Shown here: piece by piece, positions 33,206 to 42,330 of the stretch
How the letters are laid out: every line of letters begins with the position of its first letter
Numbering within the stretch: the first letter of the stretch is position 1
From: Maricaulis virginensis
Lineage (GTDB): Bacteria > Pseudomonadota > Alphaproteobacteria > Caulobacterales > Maricaulaceae
Direction: 5' to 3'
DNA length: 64,000 bases
NCBI RefSeq assembly: GCF_027922185.1
Contig: NZ_BSFE01000001.1
Span: forward strand, 124,001-188,000
Position numbers and translations under genes: made by a program
Notes under the pieces: generated by a model
The model's input: the letters and a program-made list of their open reading frames with translations, nothing else
Told to the model about the DNA's origin: nothing
The model's database searches: none

Positions 33206-34846
33206 GTGATCCGCAAAGCCATTATCAGCACCCTTTTCCTGTCCGCATCCGCCCTTGTGCTGGCGAGCTGCGGCGGTGGCACACCGACCGACAGCGATGC
33301 GGTCGTCCTGCACCGCGGCAATTCCTCCGAGCCGCTGTCACTGGACCCGCACAAGGCCTCGGGTACGTGGGAAAACAACATTATCGGTGACATGTTCATC
33401 GGTCTGTTCACCGAGGACGTGTCCGGCACGCCGGTTCCGGGCATGGCCGAAAGCTGGGATGTCTCCGAAGACGGTCTGACCTGGACCTTTACCCTGCGTG
33501 AAGCTGTCTGGTCCGATGGCGAACCGGTGACGGCCGGTGACTTCGTCTATGCCTGGCGCCGCATCGCGTCGCCGGCGACAGGCGCGCAATACGTGTCCCT
33601 GCTGTATCCGATTGCCGGCATGGAAGAGGCGACCCGGGGCGAGCTCGATCCGCAGGATATCGGCGTGCGCGCGATCGACGACCGCACGCTGGAGATCAAT
33701 CTGGTCAATCCGGCGCCCTATCTTCCCGGTCTTCTGACCCATTACACGACCTTCCCGCTGCCGCAGCACGTGGTCGAGCAGTATGGCGACGAATGGGTCC
33801 GCCCGGCGAACATCCAGGTCAATGGCGCCTACCGTCTCGAGGACTGGCGCACCAACAACTTCGTGCACCTGCAGCGCAACGAGATGTTCTTCGACAACGA
33901 GAATGTCTGCATCGACGACGTGTACTATTACCCGACCGTCGACAACTCGGCGGCCGGCCGCCGGGTGCGCAATGGCGAGCTGCACATCAACAATGATTTT
34001 CCGGGCCAGCAGCTGGACTTCCTGCGCCGTGAAATCCCGGACTATGTGCGCATCGCGCCCTACATGGGCACGATCTATTTCTCCATCAACACGGATCTGG
34101 AAGGCTTCTCCAATCCCGATGTCCGCAATGCGCTTGGCATGGCGATCGACCGGCACTTCATTGCCGACGAGATCCTGCGCGCCGGGTACGAGCCGGCCTA
34201 TTCGCTGGTTCCGCCCGGTGTTGCCAACTATCCGGGCGGCGTGCGCGCCCAGTGGGCCGACATGCCGATCGAGGCGCGCCGCGAGCGGGCCCGCGAACTG
34301 CTCGAGGCCGCCGGCTACGGTCCGGACAATCCGCTGCGTTTCGAATACACCTATCGCGCCACGCGCGATAATCCGCGCGTCGCGCCGGTGGTGCAGAATG
34401 ACTGGTCGGCGATTGCCGAATGGGTCGAGCCCGAGCTGATCGTCAACGACACCCAGATCCACTACGACAATCTGCGCGCCCAGGACTTCCAGATCGCCGA
34501 TGGCGGCTGGATCGCGGACTATAACGACCCGTACAACTTCCTCTTCCTGGGCGAATACAGCTCGGTGCCGATGAACTACTCCCGCTACAATAATCCGGAG
34601 TATGACGCGCTGGTCACCGAGGCGAACCGCGAGCTCGATCTGGAACGCCGGGGTGAAATGCTGGCGCGGGCGGAACAGATGTATGTCGATGACATGCCGA
34701 TCATCCCGATCGTCTACTATGTCTCGAAGAATCTGGTGAACCCGGACGTGACCGGGTGGGAAGACAATATCGTCGACCTGCACCGCACGCGTTATCTCTG
34801 CCTGGCCAGCGCAAGCGAAGCTGGCAGCGAAGGCGAGGACGGCTAG
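33206..34846 (+). CDS. oppA: Oligopeptide ABC transporter substrate-binding lipoprotein
   Basis: A 546-residue periplasmic solute-binding protein of the SBP_bac_5 family. The signal peptide ends in lipobox LASC with Cys22, so it is predicted to be membrane-anchored. Family segments include PLSLDPHKASGTWENNIIGDMFIGLF, GMAESWDVSEDGLTWTFTLRE and the C-terminal GGWIADYNDPYNFL typical of OppA-type peptide binders. Start GTG 33206 is preceded by GGAGGGGAG. It should work with OppB/OppC upstream, although two opposite-strand genes intervene and no ATPase is seen. Confidence 0.93.
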   Translation: MIRKAIISTLFLSASALVLASCGGGTPTDSDAVVLHRGNSSEPLSLDPHKASGTWENNIIGDMFIGLFTEDVSGTPVPGMAESWDVSEDGLTWTFTLREAVWSDGEPVTAGDFVYAWRRIASPATGAQYVSLLYPIAGMEEATRGELDPQDIGVRAIDDRTLEINLVNPAPYLPGLLTHYTTFPLPQHVVEQYGDEWVRPANIQVNGAYRLEDWRTNNFVHLQRNEMFFDNENVCIDDVYYYPTVDNSAAGRRVRNGELHINNDFPGQQLDFLRREIPDYVRIAPYMGTIYFSINTDLEGFSNPDVRNALGMAIDRHFIADEILRAGYEPAYSLVPPGVANYPGGVRAQWADMPIEARRERARELLEAAGYGPDNPLRFEYTYRATRDNPRVAPVVQNDWSAIAEWVEPELIVNDTQIHYDNLRAQDFQIADGGWIADYNDPYNFLFLGEYSSVPMNYSRYNNPEYDALVTEANRELDLERRGEMLARAEQMYVDDMPIIPIVYYVSKNLVNPDVTGWEDNIVDLHRTRYLCLASASEAGSEGEDG

Positions 34847-34914
34847 GCCGGCTTGCCAGACGATATACCCCCGACCTAGCCTGAAGCATCGGGGCCTGGG
34901 CCGGGGGATATGTC

Positions 34915-36135
34915 ATGTCAGGAAGCGATGTTGTAACGGATGCAGTCGTCGGCGGTTCGGCCGCCGGCGAACTGGGCGATGCGATACAGTCATCGCGCCG
35001 CCGGAAGTCGGACCGGTACTCGGTCTTTGCCTCCCCCACGCCTGCAGGCACCTGCTCCAACTGTGCTACAGAACTTTCCGGTCCGGTCTGCCACAGTTGC
35101 GGACAGGCCTCGGATACCTTCCACCGCCCGGTCTGGGACCTTCTGCTCGACGTGCTGGACGGATTGCTGGGTCTGGAGGGACGCCTTTGGCGGACCTTGC
35201 CGCCGCTCATGTTCCAGCCGGGAAAGCTGACGACGAATTATCTGACGGGCGTGCGGGCACGCTATGTCATGCCTTTCCGGCTCTATCTGACAGCCAGCGT
35301 GCTGTTCTTTCTCGCCTTCTTCGCGGTGAACGAGGGTCTGAATACCGGGCCGGAACCGGTTGCCGGTTCCGACATCGCCGAAGCGCGTGAAGCGCTGGAG
35401 ACCGGCGATCTTGAGGCCGGGCTCGCCATGATGCCGGAGGAGGCGCGGAACGAGGTGATCCGCCAGGTCGAGCGCGGGCTGGACGAGGCCGAGAACGCCG
35501 AAAGCGCAGAAACGCCCGAGGCGCGCGAACTGCGTCAGCAGGCCGAGCGCAACGAGCTGAAGCAGCGCATCCGCTATGGCCTGCTGCCGGAATACTACCC
35601 GCGCGAGGCAGCCGCGCTGGACCCCGACGAGACCGTGGAGATCTCCGAGGGCATGGTGATGAATTTCGACGGGATCGAGGAATTGCCGCTCAGCTTCCGG
35701 CTGCGTCTGGCGGATGGAATCGATGCGGTGATCGATTCACAGGGGCAGGCCCTGTGGGCCGCCATGAAAACCTGGGCGCCGCGGCTGATGTTCGGCCTGT
35801 TGCCGATCTATGCCCTGTTGCTGGCCGTGACCCATTTCTACAAGCGCGGCCTCTATTTCTACGACCACCTCGTCGTGACGCTGCACTTCCACGCCTTCCT
35901 CTTCTTCATGTTCCTGCTGGTCGGCGTGATCAGCCTCGTTCTGGGGCCGGGCTGGGCCGTCCTGGTGTTCTTCCTGTGGTCGAACTACTACCTCTACCGG
36001 CTGCACCGTACGGTCTATTCACACGGCCGGTTCTCGTCCTTCCTGCGCGTCATTTTCCTCGACATGGTCTATCTGATCATCCTGTCCTTCGGACTGATGG
36101 TGCTCGTATTCGTGGGGCTGTTCACGGCGTCCTGA
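34915..36135 (+). CDS. DUF3667 membrane protein with zinc-ribbon N-terminus
   Basis: A 406-residue protein. Residues 46-62 form a zinc ribbon (CSNCATELSGPVCHSCG), followed by the DUF3667 signature (a GKLTTNYLTGVRARYVMPFRLYL helix entry). Several transmembrane helices follow, one near residue 120 and four in the C-terminal 150 residues. Between them is a charged Glu/Ala-rich coiled-coil-like stretch (about 145-215). The function of DUF3667 is unknown. It is monocistronic and closed by the strong hairpin at 36164-36189. Confidence 0.85.
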   Translation: MSGSDVVTDAVVGGSAAGELGDAIQSSRRRKSDRYSVFASPTPAGTCSNCATELSGPVCHSCGQASDTFHRPVWDLLLDVLDGLLGLEGRLWRTLPPLMFQPGKLTTNYLTGVRARYVMPFRLYLTASVLFFLAFFAVNEGLNTGPEPVAGSDIAEAREALETGDLEAGLAMMPEEARNEVIRQVERGLDEAENAESAETPEARELRQQAERNELKQRIRYGLLPEYYPREAAALDPDETVEISEGMVMNFDGIEELPLSFRLRLADGIDAVIDSQGQALWAAMKTWAPRLMFGLLPIYALLLAVTHFYKRGLYFYDHLVVTLHFHAFLFFMFLLVGVISLVLGPGWAVLVFFLWSNYYLYRLHRTVYSHGRFSSFLRVIFLDMVYLIILSFGLMVLVFVGLFTAS

Positions 36136-36163
36136 CGCGCTTCGCCTGCAAAGCCGGCACAAA

Positions 36164-36189
36164 AAAGGGCCCGCCGGAGCGGGCCCTTT
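36164..36189. terminator. Bidirectional intrinsic terminator
   Basis: AAAGGGCCCGC (36164-36174) pairs perfectly with GCGGGCCCTTT (36179-36189), 4-nt loop, flanked by A-tract on the left and T-rich on the right. It serves the convergent DUF3667 (+) and sppA (-) genes. Confidence 0.88.
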
Positions 36190-36214
36190 CCTGTTTTGGG
36201 CAATGGCCGTCGCG

Positions 36215-38002
36215 CTATTGCGGCACGGCCACCCGGCTGCGCATCTGAACGCCGGGCTGGCCCGCTTCCTGGCGGGCCTGGATGGCGGCACGCACTTCCG
36301 GCATCTCCATCAGCGCATTCAGGCGAGCCGCGGTCTCGGCGGACTCTGCCGAGACGCCGAACAACTCCTGGAAGGCTTCCAGCGGCGTGCGCTGGCGCGG
36401 GAAGCGGCGCAGACGCACCTCGTCCTCCGGTGCCAGACCGGCGAGCTCGCGAGCGGCGTCGACGGCGTCGCGGAAGCCGCCGATCTCGTCGACCAGGCCC
36501 AGATCGAGCGCCTGGGCACCCGTCCACACGCGGCCGCGCGCAATCTCCAGCACCCGCTCCAGCGGCAGGTCGCGGCCGTCGGCCACGCGCCGGGTGAAGT
36601 CGTCATAGACGTCTGCCATCTGGGCGCGGAAGGCGGCGCGCTGGCTGTCCGTCCAGGCTTCCTGGCTGGACATGGCCGTGGCGTATTCGCCGCCCACCGA
36701 CAGCGTCTCGACATTCAGCCCGACCATGCCGAACGTCTCGTCCAGCACGATCTTGCCGCCCAGAACGCCGATCGAACCGGTGAGCGTGGTGGCGTGGGCC
36801 AGCACATAGTCGGCCGGCGCGGCCATGTAATACCCGCCGGACGCGGCGAGCGAGGCCATGGAGACCACGACCGGCTTGCCGGCTTCGCGGGCCCGGTTGA
36901 TCGCGTGCCAGATCTGGTCGGACGCAATGGCCGATCCGCCGGGCGAATCGACCCGGATGATGATGGCACGGACATTCGGATCGTCCGCGGCGGCCAGGAT
37001 GGCTTCGGACGTGAAGTCGCCGCCGATCATCTCGTCGCCGCCAAGCGGATTGGCGTCGGCGTCACCGGTCACGATGGCGCCCTGGCCTTCGATCAGGGCG
37101 ATGACGGGCGCATTGCTCCAGGCCGGCGAGGCCTGTTCGTGATAGACGGCGAGTTCCACCACCTCGCTGCCGGCGCCGGCGCGGTCCAGGGCGGCCTCGC
37201 GGGCCTCGACGACATGACCGAGACGGTCGACAAGGCCGGCATCGAGCGCCGCTTCCGCGGTATGCGGCGCGGTTTCGAAGACGCTCCGGATCTCGCTGGT
37301 CGAGAAGCCCCGGTCGCCGGCGATTGCGGCAACGGCGGTGTCATAGATCGAGCCCAGATAGGATTCGGCCGCTTCGCGGTGTGCGTCGGTGAAACCGGTC
37401 TGGGTGTAGGTGTTGGCGGCGTTCTTGTATTCGTGGAACTGCTCGAATTGCGGTTCCGCATTGAAGTGTTCGAACAGCCCGCCGAGGAACATCACCTCGG
37501 AGGCCAGGCCGGCCGGCGTGAAGGATGCCGTGTCCTGCAGCCAGATCTCGTCAGACCCGGAAACCGCGAAATAGCCGGTCACGCTGGTGCCTTCAAAGCC
37601 CTGGGCGTGGGTGATCACGAACTTGCCGGCCTCGCGGAAGTCGGCGATCGCATTGCGCATTTCCTCGGCCATGCCCGGTGACAGGCCGAACTCATTGGCG
37701 CGGATGAAAACGCCCTGGACGCGGGCATCGTCTTCCGCGCGCTCCAGCGTGCGGACGATGTCGACGACCGAGAGCGGTTCGGCAAAGGCGAAGGGCGAGC
37801 GCGACGGGCTGTCGAGCCGTGGCGTGCGCAGATCCAGTTCCAGGACAATGCCGTCATGGGGCAGGGCGGTTTCGCGCTGGGCGCCTTCCATGGCGGAATT
37901 GATCATGGCGCCGATCATGAGGAAGACGACGATGACAGTGAGGACCGAGCCGACGACGACGCCGACAATCGATCCGAAGAACGTTACCCAGAACTGTTTC
38001 AT
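36215..38002 (-). CDS. sppA: Signal peptide peptidase SppA, 67-kDa type
   Basis: A 595-residue inner-membrane serine protease that degrades cleaved signal peptides. One N-terminal transmembrane helix (about residues 8-32) precedes two tandem ClpP-like domains. The Ser-Lys dyad is split as in E. coli SppA: Lys193 in FHEYKNAANTYT of the first domain and Ser388 in SLAASGGYYMAAPA of the second. RVDSPGGSA is the oxyanion region. ATG 38002 gives the family start MKQFWVTFFGS. It has functional kinship with the two lepB genes but is not linked to them. Confidence 0.94.
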   Translation of the reverse strand: MKQFWVTFFGSIVGVVVGSVLTVIVVFLMIGAMINSAMEGAQRETALPHDGIVLELDLRTPRLDSPSRSPFAFAEPLSVVDIVRTLERAEDDARVQGVFIRANEFGLSPGMAEEMRNAIADFREAGKFVITHAQGFEGTSVTGYFAVSGSDEIWLQDTASFTPAGLASEVMFLGGLFEHFNAEPQFEQFHEYKNAANTYTQTGFTDAHREAAESYLGSIYDTAVAAIAGDRGFSTSEIRSVFETAPHTAEAALDAGLVDRLGHVVEAREAALDRAGAGSEVVELAVYHEQASPAWSNAPVIALIEGQGAIVTGDADANPLGGDEMIGGDFTSEAILAAADDPNVRAIIIRVDSPGGSAIASDQIWHAINRAREAGKPVVVSMASLAASGGYYMAAPADYVLAHATTLTGSIGVLGGKIVLDETFGMVGLNVETLSVGGEYATAMSSQEAWTDSQRAAFRAQMADVYDDFTRRVADGRDLPLERVLEIARGRVWTGAQALDLGLVDEIGGFRDAVDAARELAGLAPEDEVRLRRFPRQRTPLEAFQELFGVSAESAETAARLNALMEMPEVRAAIQARQEAGQPGVQMRSRVAVPQ

Positions 38003-38198
38003 GGAAGCCCTTTCGACCCACGCAGACACACGGAGACGCCGCAGTGCAAGATGCGGTCCCCTTTTGCGCCATAATGTAGGGCCCGCGGGGATTTGGGTCG
38101 AGGGATCGTGTCCGTCTAAGTCCCGCAGGCGGCAATACGGCGCAGTCCGGCGGCCGGAAGCGGATGCTGTGCAGTGAGATCAGGGGCGGGAAAGTGAA

Positions 38199-38275
38199 TG
38201 GTCGGAGTAGCAAGATTCGAACTTGCGACCCCCGCCTCCCGAAGACGGTGCTCTACCAGGCTGAGCTATACTCCG
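38199..38275 (-). tRNA. tRNA-Pro (anticodon CGG)
   Basis: A 77-nt cloverleaf including an encoded CCA. The acceptor stem is CGGAGTA/TACTCCG, the D-arm AGCTCAGCCTGGTAGAGC and the T-arm GCAAGTTCGAATCTTGC. The anticodon loop TTCGGGA gives anticodon CGG, reading CCG proline codons. Discriminator A. No gene overlaps it. Confidence 0.95.
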
Positions 38276-38490
38276 AACCGAGGCGCGGCTTATAGCCAAC
38301 TCTTTTGTACGGCGCAACGCGCCAATGACAGGCAAGCTGCAGTCTGCTCCGGCGCGGGGCGGGAGCCGTGCGGATTCACCTGTGAACACGCGCCATGTGC
38401 AGTTTGCGCTGCAGCAAACCGCATTGCCCCGTTGCATCCCCCCCGGGGGTTATGTATTTACCGCGCTCCGTCCTCGCTGACGGGCCCGGT

Positions 38491-38565
38491 TGGGGCGTCG
38501 CCAAGTGGTAAGGCATCGGTTTTTGGTACCGACATTCCCAGGTTCGAATCCTGGCGCCCCAGCCA
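38491..38565 (+). tRNA. tRNA-Gln (anticodon TTG)
   Basis: A 75-nt cloverleaf with encoded CCA. The acceptor stem is TGGGGCG/CGCCCCA, the anticodon stem TCGGT/ACCGA with loop TTTTGGT (anticodon TTG), and the T-arm CCAGGTTCGAATCCTGG. It is divergent from tRNA-Pro across 215 bp, in which no other gene is seen. Confidence 0.95.
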
Positions 38566-39161
38566 TTCCTTTCCAGATCATACCGGAAAAGACCGTACCG
38601 GATGACCGGTTCGGCCGCGCCCGCATCGTGAGACCGGCATCGCGAGATTGTGATAACGGCACGCCGCACCCGTTCGCGGCTCGCTTGCGGTCAGACCGCC
38701 CGATTTTTCGCTTGTCCCCGAAATGCCGCGTTTCGTCCCGTTTCGCTGTGCAACCGTACCGGAAACGGAATACCATCTGTGCGCGAAAGGCAGGCCGGGG
38801 GTGGTCGCAATACGCGAATCTTGGCGATTTGAGCGCAGTTGAGGCCGCATTCCAGCCACAAAGATGTATTGATCGTGGTGTAACGCTGGTGTTAGCGTTC
38901 ATGCCAATTCGCAAGCGGCGCGCATGCGCCTATAAGTTGATGGGCCAACCATCACGGGGTTTCGAAGGGTTGCTGGAGCGATGCCTTCGTGGACTGAAAC
39001 GCATACCGCCCTGTGCGGTCGCTGTCTGCAGGCGCTCGGACCGGGCCGCTTGAGAACGAGGGTAGGGGGCCTAACCGGCAGGTATTTGCCGGTCAGCATC
39101 GAAGTTTTTTTGGGGCGGGGGACCGGCGTGGGAACCCGCATTGACCATTGTGAGGCGAGAA
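38566..39161. other. Intergenic leader region upstream of the TonB-system operon
   Basis: Nearly 600 bp between tRNA-Gln and the DUF3450 gene with no convincing coding sequence. It is locally less GC-rich than its surroundings. It contains an inverted repeat AACGCT/AGCGTT (38882-38887, 38894-38899), a possible operator, and a terminator-like hairpin at 39074-39107 only 55 bp before the start codon. The operon promoter must lie here; no -35/-10 pair could be assigned with confidence. Confidence 0.6.
39074..39108 (+). promoter_or_regulatory. Terminator-like hairpin in the leader of the TonB operon
   Basis: ACCGGCA (39074-39080) pairs with TGCCGGT (39087-39093), and a run of seven T (39105-39111) follows about 11 nt later, just upstream of the first gene. 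This could be an attenuator or simply mark the end of an upstream transcript; sequence alone cannot decide. Confidence 0.4.
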
Positions 39162-39944
39162 ATGGTGAACTTGAAGAATTTGGTTCGCGCGTCGCTTATG
39201 GCGACAGTTGCGGCGGGCGCCTTCGGCGGTGCCGCCGTTGCGCAGCTGGACCAAACGCTCAGTGTTGCGCGCAACAACACGCAGGAAGGCGCGCAGACGC
39301 AGCGCCGTATCGACCAGCTGGACGACCAGCGGACCGATATCGAGCTGGAGTATCGCGCTCTGCTCGAGCAGATCGAATCGCAGCGTCTGTTCGTCGAGCA
39401 GCAGCAAGTCTTCATCCGCTCGCAGGAAAATGAAGTCGAATCGCTGCAGGCGCAGATCAACCGCGTCGACAGCATCGAGACCGACCTGGCGCCGATGATG
39501 CGCGAGATGGTTCAGAACCTCGAAGAGTTCGTGAACCTCGACCTGCCCTTCCGCCTCGAAGGCGAGAATGGCCGTCTGGCGCGCATCGAGAACCTCTACG
39601 AGCTGGTTGACGACCCGAACGTCTCGCCGGCCGAGCGCTATCGCGTCATTCTCAACGCCTACGAGATCGAAGCCTCCTATGGCCGTTCGCTGAACGCCTA
39701 TGAGGATACGGTCCTTGAAGACGGCGTTCCGGTGAACGTCACCGTGCTGCAGATCGGCCGTGTCGCCATGATTCGCCAGTACGACGATGGTTCCATGACG
39801 ATCCGTCATAACGGTTCCAGCGACTGGGAAGCGCTTCCCGGCAGCTATGAAGCCAATGTGACCCGCGCCATCCGCATCGCCCAGGAAGTGACGACACCGT
39901 CCGTCTTCCTGGCGCCGCTGCCTGGCCCGGCAGTTGCCCAGTAA
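39162..39944 (+). CDS. DUF3450 periplasmic coiled-coil protein of a TonB energising system
   Basis: A 260-residue exported protein. The signal peptide (MVNLKNLVRASLMATVAAGAFGGAAVA) is followed by a long coiled coil (about residues 35-110, rich in Gln/Glu/Arg heptads) and the DUF3450 C-terminal domain (LPFRLEGENGRLARIENLYEL, ERYRVILNAYEIEASYGRSL, RQYDDG). In Vibrio-type TonB2 loci a DUF3450 protein is encoded next to TtpC/ExbB/ExbD/TonB. It probably occupies the periplasm as an accessory of the energy-transducing complex, but its mechanism is unknown. It is first in the operon. ATG 39162 was chosen over a TTG 7 codons upstream. Confidence 0.88.
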   Translation: MVNLKNLVRASLMATVAAGAFGGAAVAQLDQTLSVARNNTQEGAQTQRRIDQLDDQRTDIELEYRALLEQIESQRLFVEQQQVFIRSQENEVESLQAQINRVDSIETDLAPMMREMVQNLEEFVNLDLPFRLEGENGRLARIENLYELVDDPNVSPAERYRVILNAYEIEASYGRSLNAYEDTVLEDGVPVNVTVLQIGRVAMIRQYDDGSMTIRHNGSSDWEALPGSYEANVTRAIRIAQEVTTPSVFLAPLPGPAVAQ

Positions 39945-39969
39945 CGGCTTGGAACGGAGAGTGAAAGTT

Positions 39970-41355
39970 ATGAAAACCACGATGAAGATGCTCGCCGCCG
40001 CCGTTTCCATGGGCGTGGCTCTCACCGCCGGTGCCGTGGCACAGACCCAGCCGGCCGGATCCCTCAACGAGCTGCTGCAGCGCGTGCGTTCCGACGCCCG
40101 TGAAGCCAGCGCTGAAAACCAGGAACGCCTTCGCGAGTTCCAGTCCAGCACCAACCAGCAGCAGGCGCTGCTGAGCCAGGCGCGGGCTGAACTGAGCGCC
40201 CTGCGCAACCAGGCCGACCAGCTGTCGGCCCAGTTCGAAGCCAACCAGACCCGCATCGACGAACTCGATGCCGAGCTGCGTCAGCGCCAGGGTGCCTTCG
40301 GTGAACTGTTCGGTGCTGCCCGTCAGGCCGCCGGCGAGTTTGCCGCCATCATCGACAGCTCCATCATCTCGGCCCAGTTCCCGGGCCGCGCCGATGCGCT
40401 GGAAGAACTGTCCAATTCGCGTACCCTGCCGACCCGTGCGGAGCTGGATTACATCTGGCGCCGCGTGATCGAGGAGATGATCCAGCAACAGCAGGTCGTC
40501 ACCTTCAACGCCCGCGTCACCGGCCTGGGCGACGGCGAAGCCGTGCCGACCACCCGCGTCGGTCCGTTCGTTGTGTTCACCAACCACAACAACAATCAGC
40601 GCTTCGCCCTGTGGCAGGAAAACGACACGACCGGCAACTGGGCGCTCCGCGACCTGCCGGCCCAGCCGCCGGCCAATTTCGTGGGCGGTGCCTCGAACCT
40701 GTACAATGCCGATCCGGGCGAAATCGTGATGGGCGTGGTTGACCCGTCCCGCGGTCCGCTCCTCGACATCTACAAGGACGTTCCGGGCCTGGAAGAGCGT
40801 ATCGAGCAGTCGGGCAATGTCGGTAAGGTCATCATCGGCCTGCTGGTCATCTCCGCTGTCTTCGGTCTGTTCCGCCTGGTCTCGCTGCTGCTGACGCAAG
40901 CCGCCGTGGCCGGTCAGAAGCGCAAGTCGTCCGGTTCCAAGTCCAACCCGCTGGGCCGCGTGATGCTGGCTTATGAAGGCGCCAAGGACAAAGACGTCGA
41001 GACGATGGAACTGAAGCTGGATGAAGCCATCCTGCAGGAATCGCCGAAGCTGGAATTCGGTCTGAACTTCCTGAAGCTGGCTGCCGGTATTGCTCCGCTG
41101 CTGGGTCTGCTGGGTACGGTTACGGGTATGATCAAGACCTTCACCCAGATCACCCTGTTCGGTACCGGTGACCCGCGCATCATGGCCGGCGGTATCTCCG
41201 AGGCCCTGATGACCACGGTGCTTGGCCTTATTGCCGCCATCCCGCTGCTGTTCATTCACTCCTTCGCCCAGTCCTTCGCGCGCGGCGTCCAGCAAGTGCT
41301 CGAAGAACAGGCCGCAGGCATGGTCGCCCGTCACGCTGAAGAGCGTCACGGCTAA
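39970..41355 (+). CDS. TtpC-like ExbB/TolQ proton-channel protein with periplasmic extension
   Basis: A 461-residue protein. A signal peptide (MKTTMKMLAAAVSMGVALTAGAVA), a coiled-coil periplasmic region (about 45-110) and a DUF3450-like middle precede a C-terminal MotA/TolQ/ExbB proton-channel domain (about 280-455) with three helices. These include FLKLAAGIAPLLGLLGTVTGMIKTF and GGISEALMTTVLGLIAAIPLLFIHSF. This layout is that of TtpC in Vibrio TonB2 systems, which couples ExbB2/ExbD2/TonB2 to the outer membrane. GGAGAG lies 8 bp before ATG 39970, and the gene is 25 bp after DUF3450. Confidence 0.88.
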   Translation: MKTTMKMLAAAVSMGVALTAGAVAQTQPAGSLNELLQRVRSDAREASAENQERLREFQSSTNQQQALLSQARAELSALRNQADQLSAQFEANQTRIDELDAELRQRQGAFGELFGAARQAAGEFAAIIDSSIISAQFPGRADALEELSNSRTLPTRAELDYIWRRVIEEMIQQQQVVTFNARVTGLGDGEAVPTTRVGPFVVFTNHNNNQRFALWQENDTTGNWALRDLPAQPPANFVGGASNLYNADPGEIVMGVVDPSRGPLLDIYKDVPGLEERIEQSGNVGKVIIGLLVISAVFGLFRLVSLLLTQAAVAGQKRKSSGSKSNPLGRVMLAYEGAKDKDVETMELKLDEAILQESPKLEFGLNFLKLAAGIAPLLGLLGTVTGMIKTFTQITLFGTGDPRIMAGGISEALMTTVLGLIAAIPLLFIHSFAQSFARGVQQVLEEQAAGMVARHAEERHG

Positions 41356-41369
41356 TCGGAGGAACCGCT

Positions 41370-41909
41370 ATGGATTTCCAGGCCGTATCAACCGGCCTTC
41401 AGGAGTTCCTCGAGCGGGGAGGCCCCGTCCTCGTTGTCATCATGGCAACAACATTTGTGATGTGGGCCTTCATCCTCGAGCGCTTCGTCTTCTTCTATTT
41501 CGCCCAGGACGGGCTAGCGAAGCAGGCGCAGCGGGAGTGGAATGCACGGGCAGACCGGAAGTCCTGGTATGCCCATGCCATCCGCGACCAACTCATCTCG
41601 GAGGTCAAACAGCGTTGCGATCAGAATGTCGAGCTGGTGAAAACCCTCGTCGCTGTCGCCCCGCTCTTCGGACTGCTCGGCACAGTGACGGGCATGGTCT
41701 CGGTGTTCGACGTCATGGCAATTTCGGGCTCTTCGGATGCCCAGGCCATGTCGGCCGGCGTCTCGCGCGCCACGATCCCGACCATGGCCGGCATGGTGGC
41801 GTCCCTTTCGGGACTCATCTTCGCCAACCAGATCGAACGGCTCGCCCAGTCGCGCACTGCGAAACTGGCCGACTCGCTCGAGATCGGTGAGGGGAGTGTC
41901 GAGTCATGA
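41370..41909 (+). CDS. exbB: MotA/TolQ/ExbB proton-channel protein
   Basis: A 179-residue inner-membrane ExbB. The first helix is GPVLVVIMATTFVMWAFIL, with a short cytoplasmic loop. Then comes the conserved pair LVAVAPLFGLLGTVTGMVSVF and ATIPTMAGMVASLSGLIFANQIER, which line the proton path against ExbD. It is shorter than E. coli ExbB (about 240 residues), as is usual for the second ExbB in TtpC-type loci. It overlaps exbD by ATGA. Confidence 0.93.
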   Translation: MDFQAVSTGLQEFLERGGPVLVVIMATTFVMWAFILERFVFFYFAQDGLAKQAQREWNARADRKSWYAHAIRDQLISEVKQRCDQNVELVKTLVAVAPLFGLLGTVTGMVSVFDVMAISGSSDAQAMSAGVSRATIPTMAGMVASLSGLIFANQIERLAQSRTAKLADSLEIGEGSVES

Positions 41910-42316
41910 GACGTAGAAGCAAGCACCACGACGATCAGGCCGAAGTGAACATGACGCCGATGCTCGACATCGTGTTCATCCTGCTGATCTTCTTCATCGT
42001 CACCGCCACCTTCCTCTCGGAAGAAGGCCTCGACATGCGCCCGCCGCCCGACTCGGACACGCCGCCGGATGACACGGCGCCGCCCCCGATCGTGGTTCAG
42101 GTTGACGACGATAATAATATCTTCGTCAACCGGACGCGGACCGATGTCGATCGTGTGCTCTCGGCCGTCAACCGCTTCCGGGCGGAAGAGCCGAACAGCG
42201 CCGTGCTCCTGGAAGTCCAGGACGAGGCCGATCATGGTATCATCGTGCAGATCTGGGACGAGATGGGCGCCAATGGCGTGCCGGTTTCGATCCAGCGCAC
42301 GAATGAAGACAGCTAG
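41906..42316 (+). CDS. exbD: Biopolymer transport protein ExbD (first copy)
   Basis: A 136-residue single-helix protein. The N-terminal NMTPMLDIVFILLIFFIVTATF contains the proton-carrying Asp21 (the position of the essential Asp in ExbD/TolR), followed by a periplasmic domain. With ExbB it converts proton flow into motion of TonB. The start overlaps the exbB stop. A second, divergent ExbD follows 14 bp downstream. Confidence 0.94.
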   Translation: MRRRSKHHDDQAEVNMTPMLDIVFILLIFFIVTATFLSEEGLDMRPPPDSDTPPDDTAPPPIVVQVDDDNNIFVNRTRTDVDRVLSAVNRFRAEEPNSAVLLEVQDEADHGIIVQIWDEMGANGVPVSIQRTNEDS

Positions 42317-42330
42317 ACCGGGAGGTAGCC

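Noticed and set aside
38490..39053. A 187-codon frame running through the tRNA-Gln gene
   Set aside because: It includes the whole tRNA and has no coding features.
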